NCBI GenBank assembly: GCA_964369665.1
Contig: CAYJFS010000006.1
Location: 16,950-80,949 of the forward strand
Length of the DNA: 64,000 nucleotides
From: Bilophila sp964369665
Lineage (GTDB): Bacteria > Desulfobacterota > Desulfovibrionia > Desulfovibrionales > Desulfovibrionaceae
Direction: 5' to 3'
The position numbers and the translations under genes were made by a program. Below the pieces are notes generated by a model. That model was given only the letters and a program-made list of their open reading frames with translations. It ran no database searches and was not told the origin of the DNA. Each line of letters begins with the position of its first letter. Within the stretch, counting starts at the first letter, position 1. This document shows, one piece after another, positions 8,916-17,923 of this stretch.

Positions 8916-9659
8916 ATGTATCCTAAAAAAACTAATAAAAAATTCTTACTACAATCATTCTACCTAATCAGCATTACTCTTTTTATACTTAGTGGGTGTC
9001 TAGTTAAAACTACTCATGTAGTAGACAAACAAGGTTTTACTGATATGGTTTCTTGCATTGGACCAATACTACAAGATAGGGACATCATCACTTGTAAAAA
9101 TAATTATGCTGAACCACTATTCCCAGACTTAACACACCCACTCCCTGAAAATACTGGCGAATATCTCTTTTATTCACTCTCTTCTAATGTCCAAAACAAC
9201 AAAACAGAACCACATATAACTTTTGCTAAAAAAAGTACTCATCATAGTCAAGTATCCATAAACCAATTTGGTTTTACACTACAACAAGATCAATTTATTA
9301 CAACAGTAAAATTACTGGCACAGCTTGACTGGTACAATCAAGGTAATAAAGACTGGTTACTCCTTTGCCGTATTAAAACCCTAAATAAACCTTCTTTTGT
9401 AGATTATTATCTAATTGTAACCCCACCACTATCAAATAAAGACTTACTCCAACCAGAACTTATTGCTATACGTGACAGTGCAAGTAAAACATGTACCATA
9501 ACCACTGACTTTATACAGACTTCTTATGATAAAGAAAATGTATCTTGTCTTTCTTTTATTGAAGTAGACCCAGGATTCTTTTCTATTGTAGATAAAGAAA
9601 AATCCCCTCAAACACAAGAAGAGCAAATGTCAATTACTGAAGAATCACTCAAAGAATAA
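8916..9659 (+). CDS. Predicted lipoprotein of unknown function
   Basis: 247 residues from ATG 8916. The N-terminus has basic residues, a hydrophobic core (LISITLFILSGC) and a lipobox ending at Cys, so an outer- or inner-membrane lipoprotein is expected. The remainder is soluble, with no motif I recognise. The frame is open upstream to a TTG at 8880, but the lipoprotein signal fits the ATG much better. It follows pth and precedes the flagellar cluster. The product can only be named by its signal sequence. Confidence 0.65.
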   Translation: MYPKKTNKKFLLQSFYLISITLFILSGCLVKTTHVVDKQGFTDMVSCIGPILQDRDIITCKNNYAEPLFPDLTHPLPENTGEYLFYSLSSNVQNNKTEPHITFAKKSTHHSQVSINQFGFTLQQDQFITTVKLLAQLDWYNQGNKDWLLLCRIKTLNKPSFVDYYLIVTPPLSNKDLLQPELIAIRDSASKTCTITTDFIQTSYDKENVSCLSFIEVDPGFFSIVDKEKSPQTQEEQMSITEESLKE

Positions 9660-9748
9660 TTTGGTATATTTCTTGTATATTCCTATAATAAAAACCCTCC
9701 TATTAAAAAACGATTAAAGCCCTGTTGCTAATATAAACTCATATATCT

Positions 9749-9766
9749 TTGGTATATACTTTGCAT
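9749..9766 (+). promoter_or_regulatory. Candidate sigma-54 promoter of the flgF operon
   Basis: TTGG at 9749-9752 and TTGC at 9761-9764 place the GG and GC dinucleotides exactly 12 bases apart, the diagnostic -24/-12 spacing of RpoN promoters (consensus TGGCAC-N5-TTGCW). It lies 40 bases before the flgF start codon, downstream of an untranscribed-looking spacer. Confidence 0.6.
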
Positions 9767-9805
9767 AAATAAAGCTTAAGAACGTGTGTCTTAGAGGAGG
9801 CTATT

Positions 9806-10600
9806 ATGCAAGAAAGTATGTTTAGTGGCTTATTTGCTGCATTAACTACAGAACATAGAATGAACTTCATTGCCAATAATTTGGCGAATGCAAATACCTC
9901 TGGTTATAAACAAGATAAGCTAGCTTTCAAGGACACCATGATCCAATTTGCCCATGACCAAATTAGAGAGCCAATTGCAACTATTCGTTCAAAGCCATTG
10001 TTCCCTGAGCCACAAAATGCTGCACGAGTACGCATAGCTGTCTCTGAAACAGATTTTTCTCAAGGTGGTCTTCAATTTACAGGGAATCCACTTGATGTTT
10101 CTATTACTGGAAATAATGGTTTTTTCCGTGTTCAATCTCCACATGGGGAATATTTTACCCGAAATGGAGCTTTTGCAATGGATGCTACAGGTCAACTTGT
10201 CACAAAACAAGGTTGGCCAGTATTAGGTACAGGTGGACCAATAGTTATCCCTGAAGGAACTAAGAATGTTATTATAGCCCCTGACGGAAGAGTTTTAGCA
10301 GATAACCAAGAAATAGATACTTTACAATTTGTATCTGTAGACGATGTTAAAAAACTTGAGAAACTAGGTAGTAACCTTTACAGGCCAAGACCAGGTTCAG
10401 AAATAATAGAAGGTAATGCTGTTGAAGCTGGAGCCATTATAAATCAAGGCTTCCTAGAAGCCTCTAATGTTAATGTTGTTGATGAAATGGTAAAAATGAT
10501 AGAAGTTAACCGACATTTTGAAGCTTGTCAGAAAGTTATGCAAACAGCTGACTCTTTGGACCGTGATGCAAACTCAAAACTAGGCCGCACCAGCCGATAA
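9806..10600 (+). CDS. flgF: Flagellar basal-body rod protein FlgF
   Basis: Proximal-rod protein of the flagellar axis. The 264-residue protein begins with the axial-family helix containing NFIANNLANANTSGYKQ and ends with the matching helix NVVDEMVKMIEVNRHFEACQ; these helices form the coiled coils of the rod. The central FlgEFG domain includes GFFRVQSPHGEYFTRNGAF. A strong AGAGGAGG site precedes the ATG. It opens the flagellar operon and is followed 12 bases later by flgG. Confidence 0.94.
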   Translation: MQESMFSGLFAALTTEHRMNFIANNLANANTSGYKQDKLAFKDTMIQFAHDQIREPIATIRSKPLFPEPQNAARVRIAVSETDFSQGGLQFTGNPLDVSITGNNGFFRVQSPHGEYFTRNGAFAMDATGQLVTKQGWPVLGTGGPIVIPEGTKNVIIAPDGRVLADNQEIDTLQFVSVDDVKKLEKLGSNLYRPRPGSEIIEGNAVEAGAIINQGFLEASNVNVVDEMVKMIEVNRHFEACQKVMQTADSLDRDANSKLGRTSR

Positions 10601-10612
10601 AGGAAACTTATT

Positions 10613-11398
10613 ATGATGCGATCTCTTTGGACAGCAGCTACAGGTATGGTAGCCCAGCAACTGAATATTGATATTATATCAAACAATCTTGCAAATACAA
10701 ATACCTCTGGCTTTAAAAAAAGTCGTGCTGAGTTTGAAGATCTTATGTATAATACTATGAAAATTGCAGGTTCAGCAACAGAAGGTGATAACATGCTCCC
10801 TGTAGGTATACAAGTAGGTATGGGTGTGCGTCCAACTGCTGCACATAAATTTTTTACTCAAGGAGATTTCCAAAATACAGGGAACCCTCTGGATATTGCT
10901 ATAGAGGGTGAAGGATTTTTTCAAGTTCTTGTTGGAGATCAGCTTATGTACACACGTGCAGGTGCATTTAAACTTAATCAAGATGGAACAATTGTTACAT
11001 CAAATGGTTATCCTCTCCAACCTGAGTTTAATGTACCAATAGAAACAAAATCTATAGCTATTTCTGAAACTGGAAGAATAAGTGCTTTAGATGCTAATGG
11101 ACAAGAAATTGCTGCTGCTGATATACCTTTATTTACCTTCCTTAACCCTGCAGGGCTAGATGCTAGAGGACGTAACCTTTATATGCCTACAGAGGCCTCT
11201 GGTGAAGAAATAGAAGGTGTTCCTGGTGAAGGCAATGTAGGAACCATGGCCCAAGGATTTCTTGAAATGTCAAATGTAGAAGTAGTAGATGAAATGGTAC
11301 AAATGATTGTAGGTCAACGTGCTTATGAAATGAACTCTAAGGCTATTCAAACATCAGATAATATGTTACAAACAGCTGTACAGCTTAAACGTAGTTAA
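10613..11398 (+). CDS. flgG: Flagellar distal rod protein FlgG
   Basis: Distal-rod protein joining the basal body to the hook. The 261-residue length is canonical. It starts MMRSLWTAATGMVAQQLNID, with the conserved NNLANTNTSGFKKSRAEFEDL segment typical of FlgG, and ends with NVEVVDEMVQMIVGQRAYEMN followed by a terminal helix. Paired with flgF as in most flagellar clusters. Confidence 0.96.
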   Translation: MMRSLWTAATGMVAQQLNIDIISNNLANTNTSGFKKSRAEFEDLMYNTMKIAGSATEGDNMLPVGIQVGMGVRPTAAHKFFTQGDFQNTGNPLDIAIEGEGFFQVLVGDQLMYTRAGAFKLNQDGTIVTSNGYPLQPEFNVPIETKSIAISETGRISALDANGQEIAAADIPLFTFLNPAGLDARGRNLYMPTEASGEEIEGVPGEGNVGTMAQGFLEMSNVEVVDEMVQMIVGQRAYEMNSKAIQTSDNMLQTAVQLKRS

Positions 11399-11420
11399 AA
11401 CAGTATACAATATACTGTTT
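11398..11420 (+). terminator. Weak hairpin after flgG
   Basis: AAACAGTATA and TATACTGTTT form a 10-bp stem around a CAA loop, starting within the flgG stop codon. It has few G-C pairs and no immediate T-run, so it may be an attenuator or processing hairpin rather than a true terminator. Confidence 0.3.
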
Positions 11421-11473
11421 ATAAACTTTTATTATTTTATATTATATTTGTTAGCTCTAACTTAAAGTCTTAT

Positions 11474-12451
11474 ATGACATTTCGACGTATATCATTTACT
11501 ATTTTATTCATATTTCTATATACTATTATAGTTCCAAAAGGGTTTACTTCCCCTTTTGGAACTAATTGGCAAATACAAATAAAAGATGCTGCTGTTGTCC
11601 ATAAAGATATGGTTACACTGAAAGATATAGGAGAAGTACATGGAAAGCCTCCACTTGGTATATGGGAAAAACTCTCTTCTATATCACTATGGAAATCGCC
11701 AGAGCAAGAAGGGGTTCCAGTAAGAATAACTCGACCTAGGCTAGAGACTGCTCTTAAAGAAGCTTTAGGTGAAGCTGCTGCCCTTTGCATACTACCTACA
11801 AACCTTGTTATCCAAAAAGGTGGTCGTGTTTTAAATGAAGACGACCTTAGAAAACTTACACAAAAAGCTATTGAAGAAGCTTATCCACCAATAAAAACAC
11901 AAGGCGAACTCTCGGACTTTAGAATCCCATCATATATCTTTCTTCCTCAAAAAGGCTACTCAGTTGATGTTATCCTTCCTAATATTTCAGCTAAAAGACT
12001 CTCTTTACAGTTTGTAGTTAAAGATCTTGCTGGTACTATAACCCGTCAATATACTGGCACAGTTCTTTTAAGCTTATGGAAACCTGTTGCTTCAACCTCT
12101 AAACCTCTCAATAGAGGAGACTATGTAAATCCAGAAGAGATTGTTTGGTTAAAAAAAAATATTGCCTTCTTAAGGGATGATCTTTGGGATGGAAAAGGTG
12201 GTCCATGGCAAGTAAAAAGATCTATAGGTGGTGAACAACCTATTTATAAATCTGACTTAGAGCCACTAGATATTGTTCGTAAAGGTGCTATTATCAAACT
12301 TGTCTATAATAAAGGAGGTATCCTCCTAACAACAAAAGCAGAAGCACAGGAAGATGGAACTATTGGGCAAACAATCTCGGTACGTAACTTGCAAAGCAAA
12401 AAAATTATTTATGCAAAAATTATTGATTCCAATACAGTAGAAATACAATAA
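11474..12451 (+). CDS. flgA: Flagellar P-ring assembly chaperone FlgA
   Basis: Periplasmic chaperone needed for FlgI to assemble into the P ring. The 325-residue protein has an N-terminal signal peptide and a C-terminal SAF-like domain: KPLNRGDYVNPEEIVWLKK, then PIYKSDLEPLDIVRKGAIIK and the terminal GQTISVRNLQSKKIIYAKI, which is characteristic of FlgA. It is longer than the ~220-residue enterobacterial form. A perfect 12-bp inverted repeat lies within its first codons (11531-11562). Confidence 0.9.
   Translation: MTFRRISFTILFIFLYTIIVPKGFTSPFGTNWQIQIKDAAVVHKDMVTLKDIGEVHGKPPLGIWEKLSSISLWKSPEQEGVPVRITRPRLETALKEALGEAAALCILPTNLVIQKGGRVLNEDDLRKLTQKAIEEAYPPIKTQGELSDFRIPSYIFLPQKGYSVDVILPNISAKRLSLQFVVKDLAGTITRQYTGTVLLSLWKPVASTSKPLNRGDYVNPEEIVWLKKNIAFLRDDLWDGKGGPWQVKRSIGGEQPIYKSDLEPLDIVRKGAIIKLVYNKGGILLTTKAEAQEDGTIGQTISVRNLQSKKIIYAKIIDSNTVEIQ
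11531..11562 (+). repeat. Perfect 12-bp inverted repeat inside the 5' end of flgA
   Basis: GTTCCAAAAGGG (11531-11542) is exactly complementary to CCCTTTTGGAAC (11551-11562), with an 8-base loop. It spans codons 20-30 of flgA, just after the signal peptide core, and would form a stable RNA hairpin in an otherwise AT-rich message. Confidence 0.8.
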
Positions 12452-12471
12452 CACATAAATAGGGAACTACC

Positions 12472-13170
12472 ATGAAAAAGCTTCTCTTTCTAACGAGTTG
12501 GAGTCTTATGCTTATAAGTTGTGGTACCCCTACAAAACAAACACCTTCCCCTTCTCCTCCTATTATACCACCACCAACATATATAGAACCAGAAGAGCAG
12601 TACAACAATCCTGGTTCTATATATATGAATGCAGAGTCTGATGGACTTTTTGCTGATACTCGTGCACGACGTGTTGGTGATATTGTTATGGTAAAAATAG
12701 TAGAAAATAATACTGCTAAAAATAAAGCAGATACAACCTCTACAAGTAGTCGTAATAATGAATATGGACTAGATGCATTTTTTGGAAAAACATCTATAGG
12801 TCCTTCAGGTAAAGCACATATCCCTGTAGGTAACCCAAGCTTTGGTACAAGTTCTGCAAGTAATATTGCTACTACAGGAGAAACAAACCGTGAAGGTAGT
12901 ATTTCAGGAACTATTGCAGCTCGTGTTCTTAAAATTCTACCAGGGGGATTATTACAAATCGAAGGAGTGCGTCAAACACGTATAAATAGTGAAACACAAT
13001 ATATTGTAGTTACTGGCCTTATTCGACCTATAGATATTGCTCCAGATAATTCTATTACTTCCAATAGAATTTCTGATGCAAAGATTGAATATTATGGAGA
13101 AGGTGCTTTATCTGGAAAAGAAAAACCTGGATGGTTTACACGTTTTGTGGATGCTATTTGGCCATTTTAA
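12472..13170 (+). CDS. flgH: Flagellar L-ring lipoprotein FlgH
   Basis: Forms the outer-membrane L ring around the flagellar rod. The 232-residue protein has a lipoprotein signal ending in SLMLISCG (Cys17), a proline-rich linker, and the conserved core LFADTRARRVGDIVMVKIVE followed by GSISGTIAARVLKILPGG and the ending GFTRF-type segment (GWFTRFVDAIWPF). The L ring implies a Gram-negative envelope. It follows flgA by 20 bases. Confidence 0.95.
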   Translation: MKKLLFLTSWSLMLISCGTPTKQTPSPSPPIIPPPTYIEPEEQYNNPGSIYMNAESDGLFADTRARRVGDIVMVKIVENNTAKNKADTTSTSSRNNEYGLDAFFGKTSIGPSGKAHIPVGNPSFGTSSASNIATTGETNREGSISGTIAARVLKILPGGLLQIEGVRQTRINSETQYIVVTGLIRPIDIAPDNSITSNRISDAKIEYYGEGALSGKEKPGWFTRFVDAIWPF

Positions 13171-13210
13171 CACCCTTTATCTTACTAAAATTCTCATTGG
13201 AGTATGAGGT

Positions 13211-14350
13211 ATGTTAAAAATCACTAGTATCCTCTGTTATACAAAATATATCCAAAAGCTTCTGATCACCTTCTGCTTAACTCTTATATTCCTATCCCTA
13301 TGCTCTTCTATAGTTAATGCTGTACGCATTAAAGATATTTCAACATTTTCTGGTGTACGAAACAACCAACTTATTGGATATGGACTTGTTATTGGGCTTG
13401 CTGGAACTGGAGATAAAAGAGACTCACCATTTACAGCAACATCTATGAAAAACCTCCTTGAACGTATGGGGGTTGCTGTTGACCCTAATAAAATAAAACC
13501 TAAAAACGTTGCAGCAGTTATGGTTACTGCAAATATGCCTGTATCATCAAGCCCTGGATCATCTCTTGATATTACTGTCTCAAGTGTTGGTGATGCAAAA
13601 AGCTTACTAGGTGGTGTGTTATTACAAACACCACTCAAAGGAATAGATGGAAAAACCTATGCTTTGGCTCAAGGACCTATTATTGTTGGAGGTTTTTCTG
13701 TAGAAGGTGCTGCTGCTGCTGCAAAAAAAAACACAACAACTGTTGGATCTATTCCTGGAGGAGCTATTGTTGAACGCTCTGTACCTTTCAATTTTAACAA
13801 CCAGCAAAACCTTACTTTAAATATGAACTCTGGAGATTTTTCAACCACAATGCAAGTTGTTGAAAAACTTAATGAAGCCTTGGGTGGTTCCTTTGCTAAT
13901 GCCAAAGATATACAGACAATAACTATACAAATCCCCCCAGGGTATAATGGAAACCTTGTTCCCCTTATTGCATCTATAGAAAACCTTGAAGTAACACCAG
14001 AATCTGCAGCAAAGGTTGTAGTGGATGAAAAAACAGGTACTATTGTTTTAGGCCGTGAAGTTCGACTCTCACAAGTTGCTGTAGCCCATGGGAACCTTCA
14101 AATTGTTATTGCAGAGAATGCACAGGTTTCACAACCTGGTCCATTTAGTTTAGGTGAAACAGTAACAACTCCAGAAACAGCAATAGGTGTAGAAGAAGAA
14201 ACACGTCGGCTACATTTTCTTGAAGGTGTCTCTCTCCAAGAACTTGTTGATGGACTTAATGCTATTGGTGCAACACCACAAGATCTTATATCTATTTTAA
14301 GAGCATTAAAATCTGCTGGTTCACTCCATGCTCAACTGGAGGTTATTTAA
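13211..14350 (+). CDS. flgI: Flagellar P-ring protein FlgI
   Basis: Periplasmic P-ring subunit, 379 residues including an N-terminal signal peptide that ends near residues 36-37 (SIVNA). Family segments include IKDISTFSGVRNNQLIGYGL, VIGLAGTGDKRDSPFT, and the C-terminal ATPQDLISILRALKSAGSLH. It lies 40 bases after flgH and 2 bases before flgJ, in the order expected for a rod-and-ring operon. Confidence 0.96.
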   Translation: MLKITSILCYTKYIQKLLITFCLTLIFLSLCSSIVNAVRIKDISTFSGVRNNQLIGYGLVIGLAGTGDKRDSPFTATSMKNLLERMGVAVDPNKIKPKNVAAVMVTANMPVSSSPGSSLDITVSSVGDAKSLLGGVLLQTPLKGIDGKTYALAQGPIIVGGFSVEGAAAAAKKNTTTVGSIPGGAIVERSVPFNFNNQQNLTLNMNSGDFSTTMQVVEKLNEALGGSFANAKDIQTITIQIPPGYNGNLVPLIASIENLEVTPESAAKVVVDEKTGTIVLGREVRLSQVAVAHGNLQIVIAENAQVSQPGPFSLGETVTTPETAIGVEEETRRLHFLEGVSLQELVDGLNAIGATPQDLISILRALKSAGSLHAQLEVI

Positions 14351-14352
14351 TT

Positions 14353-15045
14353 ATGATAAAACCTCTTGACCCATCATTAGCTCAAGGTGCTGCTAGTAAA
14401 CAAACTTTGGATGACATTAAACGTAAAGCAGAAATGGAAACACAAAATTTGAATGGAGCACCTGATAAAAATAAAGAAAAAAAACTTCGTGAAGCCTCTG
14501 AAGGCTTTGAATCTATCTTCATTCAACAAATGTGGAAAAGTATGCGTGCAAGTCTTCCACAAGATGGACTTATGCATAGTAAAGAAGAAAAATTCTGGCA
14601 AGGTATGTATGATCAAGAACTTAGTAAAAGCATGGCCTCTGCTGGAGGTATTGGTCTAGCAGATATGATGATGAAACAACTATCTAAAAATCTTCAAAAT
14701 GCAAGTGAAGTTACTGCAGAAACAACACAATCTATACGTACACCTCTTGATATTGAACCAGTACCCCTTATTCAACAAAAAACTCAAGAAGAACTTCCAT
14801 ATGAGCCTATTAAAGAACTTATACCTGAAAAAACTCAACTTCAACAAAACAAAGAAAATCAACAAGTACAGAATGTTACACAGCCTACAGCTATTACCAT
14901 CCCTTCTCCTGTTGAACAGGCCTTACAGGAATTCACTGAGCAACAAAGAGGCACCTCAAACCCTCAACCATCAGAGCAAATAACACAAGATAAAGAAAAT
15001 TCTCATGCAATAACAAGTCCAAATAACCAAATCAACAATGAATAA
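14353..15045 (+). CDS. flgJ: Flagellar rod-capping protein FlgJ, rod-binding domain only
   Basis: Scaffolds rod assembly. The 230-residue protein carries the N-terminal rod-binding domain (REASEGFESIFIQQMWKSMR, then KFWQGMYDQELSKSMASAGG). After about residue 110 it is a low-complexity Gln/Glu/Pro-rich tail. It lacks the C-terminal muramidase domain of enterobacterial FlgJ, so a separate peptidoglycan hydrolase must open the wall for the rod. Single-domain FlgJ is common outside the gammaproteobacteria. Confidence 0.87.
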   Translation: MIKPLDPSLAQGAASKQTLDDIKRKAEMETQNLNGAPDKNKEKKLREASEGFESIFIQQMWKSMRASLPQDGLMHSKEEKFWQGMYDQELSKSMASAGGIGLADMMMKQLSKNLQNASEVTAETTQSIRTPLDIEPVPLIQQKTQEELPYEPIKELIPEKTQLQQNKENQQVQNVTQPTAITIPSPVEQALQEFTEQQRGTSNPQPSEQITQDKENSHAITSPNNQINNE

Positions 15046-15320
15046 GTTTTTTACAAACAAATATATATCATATTTTTATAAAACAAAGGCTATGCTTTTA
15101 TATCAAAAACATACATAGATATCTCTTTTCTCATTAAAAACAATAGGTTTTAAAAAATCATTACTGCAAAAATTACCTACTTTTATTCTAACTCATCTTA
15201 CATATTATACTGGCATCAATTTTGCTAAATAATCTAAGTAAAATAAACAAATTTTTCCAACTCTAGTAATAAAATTTAAATATAACACATACATGTTTTT
15301 CTGACTTAGAGGGGTAATAT
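15046..15320 (+). other. AT-rich spacer before flgN
   Basis: 275 bases with no gene. It separates the rod/ring genes from the hook-junction genes and carries the best sigma-54-type promoter in the window (15211-15226). Nothing else is recognisable in it. Confidence 0.6.
15211..15226 (+). promoter_or_regulatory. Candidate sigma-54 promoter of flgN-flgK-flgL
   Basis: TGGCAT-N5-TTGCT at 15211-15226 matches the RpoN consensus closely, with GG (15212-15213) and GC (15224-15225) exactly 12 bases apart. It lies about 95 bases upstream of flgN in an otherwise empty spacer, so it would start a separate hook-junction transcript. Confidence 0.7.
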
Positions 15321-15797
15321 ATGTATGAGATCATAATAGGCAGCCTTAGTCGACAAGCAAAAGGACTTGCTTTACTTCAAGAGCTCTTAAATGAAGAGTT
15401 TTCTCTCTTAATGGAGAGAAAAACTGAAGAAATTATGAATTTAGAGTTCTCTATCCATGCATTATTAAGACAACTTGCTTCAGAAAAACTTACTGTACAA
15501 CAAAGCCTTAGTGGAGGAAAACTTCTTGACTATGCTGAACTGCTAACAGAACCAGAGCAAAAAACAACTATTAATACTCTATGGAAAGAGATTGATGGAC
15601 TTGAACAGAACTGTTCACGCCAAGCCTCACTAAATGCAGAACTTTCTCTTGCACTTCTTGATCAAAGTAAAAGTTTCCTTACTTTTTTACATCAAAAGGT
15701 ACAGCCAGCAAATGCTCCAAACTCAACCTATGGACGATCTGGAGCCTATAATAAGCAAGCTCAAACCAGTGGTGCTCTACTCTCTGGGAGGATGTAA
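15321..15797 (+). CDS. flgN: Flagellar export chaperone FlgN
   Basis: 158-residue helical protein, likely the type III export chaperone for the hook-associated proteins FlgK and FlgL encoded immediately downstream. The first ~110 residues are predicted helices rich in Leu and Glu (LLQELLNEEFSLLMERKTEE). The tail is Gly/Ser/Gln-rich. FlgN sequences diverge strongly, so the assignment rests on size, helical character and position. AGAGGGG precedes the ATG, and its stop overlaps the flgK start by one base. Confidence 0.8.
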   Translation: MYEIIIGSLSRQAKGLALLQELLNEEFSLLMERKTEEIMNLEFSIHALLRQLASEKLTVQQSLSGGKLLDYAELLTEPEQKTTINTLWKEIDGLEQNCSRQASLNAELSLALLDQSKSFLTFLHQKVQPANAPNSTYGRSGAYNKQAQTSGALLSGRM

Positions 15798-17914
15798 TGG
15801 GTATAAACACCCTCTTTGGAATAGGCTCTAGTGCCTTATCAGCTAACCAAACTGCTATTAATGTTACTGGTAACAACATAGGTAATGTTAATACTGAAGG
15901 CTACTCTAAACAAAATGTCCGTTTTGAATCACGCTATGCCATTGATCATAAACCTGGAATGTTAGGACAAGGTGTAGAGGCTGCTGAAGTATATCGTAGT
16001 TTTAATAGATTTGTTGAAGATGCTTTTCTAGATCGTTTTGCTCAAAATAGCCGTTGGGGCGAGCAAAGTGCTGTTATGCAAAGCATAGAAAGCCTATTTA
16101 ATGAAGCAAACCGTGAAGGTATAAGTTCTCTATTAGGAGAATTCTTTAATGACTGGCAAGACTTATCATTACGCCCAGACGATCAGGCTACACGTGAAGC
16201 ACTTCTTGCCAATGCTACCACCCTTACACGTCTTATTAATGATGCAAAAGGTAATCTTACACAAATCCAAAATGAAATGGATATGTATATTCAACAGAAT
16301 GTACGTGAAGCAAATGAAATAATAAAAAGCATTGCTGCTATTAATAAACAAATTTCTGAAAACTATGTCCCTGGAGAAAAAAATCCAAACCAGCTCCTTG
16401 ATCAAAGAGATCAGCTTATTCGAGAACTGACAAAAATTATTGATATAGATGTTATTGATAGGGGAGGTGGTAACCTAACAATACAAACAAAGTCAGGCCA
16501 CACACTCCTTGATGGAAATGAAACATTTTCTCTTGATTTTAAAGGACCAAGAGTTGAAAACAACTTACGCCCAGACTCTGCCTACACAGGAACAGTAAAC
16601 TTCTCTGGTACAGATTCACATGAATATACTTTTGAAATACTAACACCTCCTCAAGGTGGAACAGCTGGGACAATGCGTGTATCCCTTGATGGAGGGAAAA
16701 CATGGCTACGCAATGAAGATGGTTCAGAAATGCAAGTGCCTGTTCCTACAACAGCAGGAGAAACTGTTAAAGTAAAAGATCTTGAAATATCCTTTGACCA
16801 AGATCCTACAAACCTTGTTGCTGGAGACCGTTTTGAGGTTATACCAAAATCAGGGCTTTACTGGGAATCACCCACCAGACCACCACTAAACATAACACCT
16901 CAAGCCATGAATGATGGTACAGAAAACCCTGGTCGAATCACTGGAGGTACACTTACTGCATACTTTACAGCACGTGATCATAGTGCTGGTAGATATATTG
17001 ATAAACTTGATGCCTTAGCAAATGCTATTGTTTGGGAAGTAAATAGTATCCATAGCCAAGGTGCAGGAACAAAAACACTTACACACACTATTGGTAGCAA
17101 TAAAGTTGATCAAACCGATATTCCTTTAGGCATGTCAAGCTCTGGTTTAGTGTATTATAATAAACTACAAGCTGGAAACCTTTCATTTCAAATTTATGAT
17201 GCTAATGGTAAACCATTGCCTATTGGAACTCCACCTGATGGAATACCAGAAGCTTTAGATTTTGATCCTGCAACACCTGGAACTCAAAACTTTGATCCTG
17301 CAGTACATAGTTTAGAAGACCTTGTTGAAGCTATCAATCACCCTCAAAACTATGGACAATTTATGAATGCAAGTATTGTGGATGGTAAACTTCAACTTAC
17401 AAGTAATGCTGGAATGTCTTTTGCTGCAAAAACAGATACAACTGGATTATTTGCAGCATTAGGTGTTAACACCTTCTTCCAAGGTTCAAATGCTTCAGAT
17501 ATATCTATAAAAACAGATATTATTCAAGATATCAACTATATTAATGCTGGGAAAGTCAATGCTAATGGAGAAATATCTACAGGAGATAATAGTATTGCTA
17601 AAGAATTAGCAGATCTAGCAACAAAAGAAGTAAATATATCAACAGGATGGGAAAATTCAAAACAAAGTCTTGGAGGTTATTATGGTGGGCTAGTTGGGCT
17701 TGTTGGTGCTGAAACTCGCTCAGCAAAATTTAATGCAGACTACCATAAAACTTTAAGCATGGAAGCTGAAGCACAGCGTGATGCTATATCAGGAGTAAGC
17801 CTTGATGAAGAAATGACTTCACTCATAAAATTTCAACATTCCTATACTGCAGCAGCAAAACTGATTACAACAGCTGATCAAATGTTACAAACAATTCTTT
17901 CATTAAAGCAGTAG
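15797..17914 (+). CDS. flgK: Flagellar hook-associated protein 1 (FlgK), enlarged
   Basis: First hook-filament junction protein. N-terminal axial motifs (SALSANQTAINVTGNNIGNV, NTEGYSKQNV) and the C-terminal helix ending in KLITTADQMLQTILSLKQ identify FlgK. At 705 residues it is far longer than the ~550-residue enterobacterial form. The extra mass lies mostly in the central exposed region, about residues 255-355, with a beta-rich segment carrying SLDGGKTWLR near residue 298. The same DGGKTW motif recurs in FlgL. It starts one base into the flgN stop, and a GGGAGGA site precedes the ATG. Confidence 0.95.
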   Translation: MGINTLFGIGSSALSANQTAINVTGNNIGNVNTEGYSKQNVRFESRYAIDHKPGMLGQGVEAAEVYRSFNRFVEDAFLDRFAQNSRWGEQSAVMQSIESLFNEANREGISSLLGEFFNDWQDLSLRPDDQATREALLANATTLTRLINDAKGNLTQIQNEMDMYIQQNVREANEIIKSIAAINKQISENYVPGEKNPNQLLDQRDQLIRELTKIIDIDVIDRGGGNLTIQTKSGHTLLDGNETFSLDFKGPRVENNLRPDSAYTGTVNFSGTDSHEYTFEILTPPQGGTAGTMRVSLDGGKTWLRNEDGSEMQVPVPTTAGETVKVKDLEISFDQDPTNLVAGDRFEVIPKSGLYWESPTRPPLNITPQAMNDGTENPGRITGGTLTAYFTARDHSAGRYIDKLDALANAIVWEVNSIHSQGAGTKTLTHTIGSNKVDQTDIPLGMSSSGLVYYNKLQAGNLSFQIYDANGKPLPIGTPPDGIPEALDFDPATPGTQNFDPAVHSLEDLVEAINHPQNYGQFMNASIVDGKLQLTSNAGMSFAAKTDTTGLFAALGVNTFFQGSNASDISIKTDIIQDINYINAGKVNANGEISTGDNSIAKELADLATKEVNISTGWENSKQSLGGYYGGLVGLVGAETRSAKFNADYHKTLSMEAEAQRDAISGVSLDEEMTSLIKFQHSYTAAAKLITTADQMLQTILSLKQ

Positions 17915-17923
17915 GAGAACAAT

